Source of the DNA: Cellulosilyticum sp. I15G10I2
GTDB lineage: Bacteria > Bacillota > Clostridia > Lachnospirales > Cellulosilyticaceae
DNA length: 64,000 bases
NCBI RefSeq assembly: GCF_900095725.1
Contig: NZ_FMMP01000006.1
Coordinates: 310,001 to 374,000 of the forward strand
Direction: 5' to 3'
A program made the position numbers and the translations under genes. Below the pieces are notes generated by a model. It was not told the origin of the DNA, did not search any database, and saw nothing but the letters and a program-made list of their open reading frames with translations. Of the stretch, positions 61,320 to 64,000 are shown in pieces. Position 1 is the stretch's first letter. The number at the start of each line of letters is the position of its first letter.

Positions 61320-62198
61320 GAGAAATGTTTCATATTTTTTTATTAAACATATACCAGCAGCATCAGGGCCAGTATTAACGCCTATTGTAACGCCTATAAA
61401 TGAAAAATCATTAGGAACACTTATGTTTAATAGTGTACTTAATCCTTCCCTCATAATATGTGCATATTCAAGATTATCAGCGTGGGCAATTAAATAATTA
61501 TAATCGTTAGCATGATCTTTTACATAGGCTTCAGTATTTTCCAGAGCCTTGGCTAAAGCTTTTTTAGTCCCTCTTACTTTACCACTTGGAAACAGCAAAC
61601 CGTCTTGCAAATAAATAAGCGGTTTGACACTAAGCATTGTTCCAAGCAGTGCTGCAGCTTTACCAATACGACCGCCATGTTCTAAATAATCCAGAGTTTC
61701 TACAAAGAAAAAGATCCTTGCAGACTCTCTAAGTTTATTTGCCGTTTCGACGATTGTCGCGAAAGGAATATCATCCGCTATCATGCGTCCAATTTCTTGA
61801 ACGAGTAGTCCCTGACCGCCTGTTGCATTTAAAGAATTAATAATAGCAATTTGTGCATTAGGATAATTTTCTAATATAAGTTCACGAGCATTGACAGCAG
61901 AGTTGTAGGAACCACTAAAATGAGAGGACAGACAAACGCAGATGATATTTTTATTTTGTTCTATTAGGGGCATAAACGTTTCCATATAATCATTAATAGA
62001 AGGAAGGGATGTTTTAGGGAAAATTTTATCCTTTCTCATGATTTCATAAAACTTTGCAACAGAAAGATCTGCTATTTCTTTAAAATATGTTTCCTTATCA
62101 AAAGAAACATAAAAAGGAACAAGTTTAATATGATATTCATTTATTAAAGATTCTGGAAGATCACATGCAGTATCACTGATTAATATAATTTCAGACAT
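61311..62198 (-). CDS. DegV family fatty-acid-binding protein
   Basis: A 295-residue DegV protein. The start IILISDTACDLPESLINEY, the fatty-acid contact KTSLPSINDYMETF, CLSSHFSGSYNSAV and LEHGGRIGKAAALLGTMLSV all match. DegV/FakB proteins hold a fatty acid for the kinase FakA, which makes acyl phosphate for phospholipid synthesis. No fakA is near. GGAGG precedes the start. Confidence 0.92.
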   Translation of the reverse strand: MSEIILISDTACDLPESLINEYHIKLVPFYVSFDKETYFKEIADLSVAKFYEIMRKDKIFPKTSLPSINDYMETFMPLIEQNKNIICVCLSSHFSGSYNSAVNARELILENYPNAQIAIINSLNATGGQGLLVQEIGRMIADDIPFATIVETANKLRESARIFFFVETLDYLEHGGRIGKAAALLGTMLSVKPLIYLQDGLLFPSGKVRGTKKALAKALENTEAYVKDHANDYNYLIAHADNLEYAHIMREGLSTLLNISVPNDFSFIGVTIGVNTGPDAAGICLIKKYETFLNQ

Positions 62199-62362
62199 AG
62201 ATTCACCTCCTTATTGTTAAATGACTCACATCTTGATTTTAATATGCTTTAACAGCCTGTGTCAATTAATAAATAAATCTTAAGCTTAAATGGGTATAAT
62301 AGACATTTTAGTCTAACAACCTGCATATATTTATTGTAGTCATTAATAAAGGAGGAAGGGCT

Positions 62363-62818
62363 ATGCTATCTTCAAGTTTAGAAAAATATTTAGTGGGAAT
62401 TTACAAGATGGCACTTGCAGACACAGAACTAAAGAGTACGGATGTTGCAAAAGAAATTAATCAGCCGCTTCAAAAGACGATACAGGCACTGCAGAGAATG
62501 CATTATCAAAAATACATTGTCTATTTGCCGTATCAGCCTCTAAAAATAACGGAGCAGGGTAAACAAATGGCAGAATATCTCATTGCAAGAGAAGCACTTA
62601 TTGATGAATTTTTAACACTGCTCCAGATCGAAGAAAACAAAGACTTGGAAAAAGAAAGTATGCAGCAATACTTATCATATGAAAGTTTAGAGCGCATAGA
62701 AAAATTTGTTTTATTTAACAGACAATATCCAGAAATAGTGCAGCGCTATAAACTACTTACAAGAAAAAAACTAACCCATAGATTACTTCCAGCCCTTCCA
62801 GACCAGGAGCGTCTATAG
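62363..62818 (+). CDS. DtxR/MntR-like regulator with altered metal ligands
   Basis: A 151-residue protein with the DtxR/MntR layout: N-terminal winged helix (SSLEKYLVGIYKMALADTEL, TDVAKEINQPLQKTIQALQR) and dimerisation helices (REALIDEFLTLLQI, SMQQYLSYESLERIEKF). Against B. subtilis MntR by eye, Asp8, Glu11, His77, Glu102 and His103 appear as Lys, Val, Glu, Gln and Gln, while Glu99 seems kept. Metal control is therefore doubtful. No transporter is adjacent. AAGGAGG precedes the start and a terminator follows. Confidence 0.72.
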   Translation: MLSSSLEKYLVGIYKMALADTELKSTDVAKEINQPLQKTIQALQRMHYQKYIVYLPYQPLKITEQGKQMAEYLIAREALIDEFLTLLQIEENKDLEKESMQQYLSYESLERIEKFVLFNRQYPEIVQRYKLLTRKKLTHRLLPALPDQERL

Positions 62819-62819
62819 C

Positions 62820-62852
62820 AAACAGACATCTTTAAAATGTCTGTTTTTTTAT
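62820..62852 (+). terminator. intrinsic terminator
   Basis: AACAGACAT / ATGTCTGTT with a seven-base loop and a run of seven T. Confidence 0.85.
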
Positions 62853-63034
62853 TGTCTTGAGTAAAGGTTGGATCTATTCATATGCATTAAAGTGTATGAG
62901 ATCATTAATGACTGAATAAATTTGATGTTATACTTAAAAAAGATATTAAATAAAGGTATATTCATACTTCAATGTATGTTAAAATGTGTTAAGTATGAAA
63001 AATTAGGAAATAAGATAAATAGATAGAGGGTATT

Positions 63035-64000
63035 ATGGAAAGTAAAACAAACGGACAAAGTATTGTAAAAGGTGCAATGATTTTAGGGATAGGTGTGTTT
63101 CTAAGCAGAGTTATTGGGTTATTATACAGAATACCTATTACGAATATACTAGGTGATGAAGGCAATGGTCTTTACGGTTTAGCTTTTCAGGTTTATTCAG
63201 TTATTTTGACCTTTACGGCTATTGCTATGCCCAATGCATTATCCAAACTTATTGCAGAAAGAGAAGCTATGAACGCTTATAAAGATGCTCATAGGGTTTA
63301 TAAAGTTGCCATGCTGTATTCAGTTGCTTTTGCAGCTGTACTTGCTATAGGTATGTGGTTTGGTGCAGATTGGATAGCCGAAGTACTGTTTCCTAAAAAA
63401 AATGTGGGCATGCCTATTAGAGCGCTTGCCCCTACAGTTATCGTCGCAACTATCATTGCCGTTATGCGTGGCTATTTTCAAGGGCAAAATAATATGACTC
63501 CAACTGCAGTATCGCAGATAATTGAACAAATATTTAATGTAGTATTTAGTGTTTTGCTTGCTTATTTGTTTTTAAGCCACGATTTAATAGTAGCTGTTAC
63601 TGGAAGCACTTTAGGTACGGGAATAGGGGCAATAGCTGGTCTTATTACACTAATGACTGTTTATATGTGGATGCGTCCGAATCTTAAAAAGAAATTAAGG
63701 TATAGTAACGATTATCAATATGAAAATTCGGGGACAATTCTTAAACAAATTCTTGTTATGATGATACCTGTCGTTGTCAGTACTTCTGTATTTTCTATTA
63801 TGGGGCTTATTGATCAAAGTATGATCACGAGAAATCTGCCTGCTTCTATTGCTTATTTAAAAGAAAATAGTCTTTTGCATGTAGTGCCGGTTCCGCGTAT
63901 AGATACTTTATCTATAGATGAAATTGTTACACAGTTACTCGGACAGTTTTCTGTTAAATATTTTGCATTGTTAAATGTTCCAATTAGTTTGATTATACAG
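63035..64000 (+). CDS. SpoVB-like polysaccharide flippase (MOP superfamily), 3' end outside window
   Basis: First 322 residues of a multi-pass membrane protein; the frame is still open at the window end. The N-terminus (SIVKGAMILGIGVFLSRVIG, then LYRIPITNILGDEGNGLYGL) is typical of the SpoVB/YtgP group. These are lipid-linked oligosaccharide flippases of the MurJ/MOP superfamily, used in peptidoglycan synthesis and, for SpoVB, spore cortex. About eight membrane segments are visible in the part seen. ATAGAGGG precedes the ATG. Whether it is SpoVB itself or a vegetative YtgP-type protein cannot be told from this part. Confidence 0.85.
   Translation, partial: MESKTNGQSIVKGAMILGIGVFLSRVIGLLYRIPITNILGDEGNGLYGLAFQVYSVILTFTAIAMPNALSKLIAEREAMNAYKDAHRVYKVAMLYSVAFAAVLAIGMWFGADWIAEVLFPKKNVGMPIRALAPTVIVATIIAVMRGYFQGQNNMTPTAVSQIIEQIFNVVFSVLLAYLFLSHDLIVAVTGSTLGTGIGAIAGLITLMTVYMWMRPNLKKKLRYSNDYQYENSGTILKQILVMMIPVVVSTSVFSIMGLIDQSMITRNLPASIAYLKENSLLHVVPVPRIDTLSIDEIVTQLLGQFSVKYFALLNVPISLIIQ

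Noticed and set aside
1-64000. CRISPR arrays or insertion sequences
   Set aside because: No regularly spaced repeats and no transposase-like reading frames were found on either strand.

Overview
The window is chromosomal DNA of a low-GC, spore-forming, plant-polysaccharide-degrading clostridium, most like the Lachnospiraceae/Cellulosilyticum group (inference from gene content; no 16S is present). Supporting genes are a cellobiose phosphorylase, a pectin-oligosaccharide locus, a complete spoVA operon, a SpoVB-like flippase, the SCIFF peptide with its radical-SAM maturase, HemZ, a tryptophan T-box and a clostridial agr system. Genes are tightly packed, with strong Shine-Dalgarno sites and many intrinsic terminators.

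Layout. 1-2.6 kb: end of a GNAT gene, then an AAA-ATPase/DUF4435 pair resembling the PARIS anti-phage system. 2.7-14 kb: Nudix hydrolase, cellobiose phosphorylase, HflK/HflC, a MogA-like protein behind a leader with two successive terminators, a chemotaxis receptor, and HD, HAD and GNAT proteins. 14-17 kb: an ABC-F ATPase, an unknown gene and a HAD phosphatase. 17.2-24.2 kb: pectin use (pectinesterase, three-gene sugar ABC importer, GH28, AraC regulator), with both enzymes predicted to be cytoplasmic. 24-30 kb: PHP phosphoesterase, TIGR04086-type membrane protein, SCIFF peptide and maturase, SecD/SecF, tRNA-Lys. 31-41 kb: TcdA, an S1 protein, and the housekeeping series recJ-apt-rel-dtd-MBL-hemZ. 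41-46 kb: a lone trpB behind a Trp T-box, then a small membrane peptide and spoVAA-AB-AC-AD-AE. 46-52 kb: Lrp regulator plus aminotransferase, PerR, TraX, a lipoprotein metallo-hydrolase, polysaccharide deacetylase and an orphan ERF annealing protein. 52.6-54.6 kb: two of three paralogous exported helical proteins (the third is at 30.2 kb) and a YjdF/DUF2238-like membrane protein. 54.7-58.8 kb: tRNA-Thr, a LUD protein and an agr quorum-sensing locus. 58.9-64 kb: serine dehydratase subunits, a multi-pass membrane protein, DegV, a DtxR-like regulator and the start of a SpoVB-like flippase.

The least explained content is the family of three exported proteins plus the membrane protein. All four genes carry the same conserved ~65-bp 5' element directly before the start codon, which suggests one dispersed regulon. 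Also notable are an AgrD peptide with Ser at the usual ring-Cys position, the PARIS-like pair, and the tandem-terminator leader of the MogA-like gene. All assignments were made by eye from sequence motifs; no database search was run.
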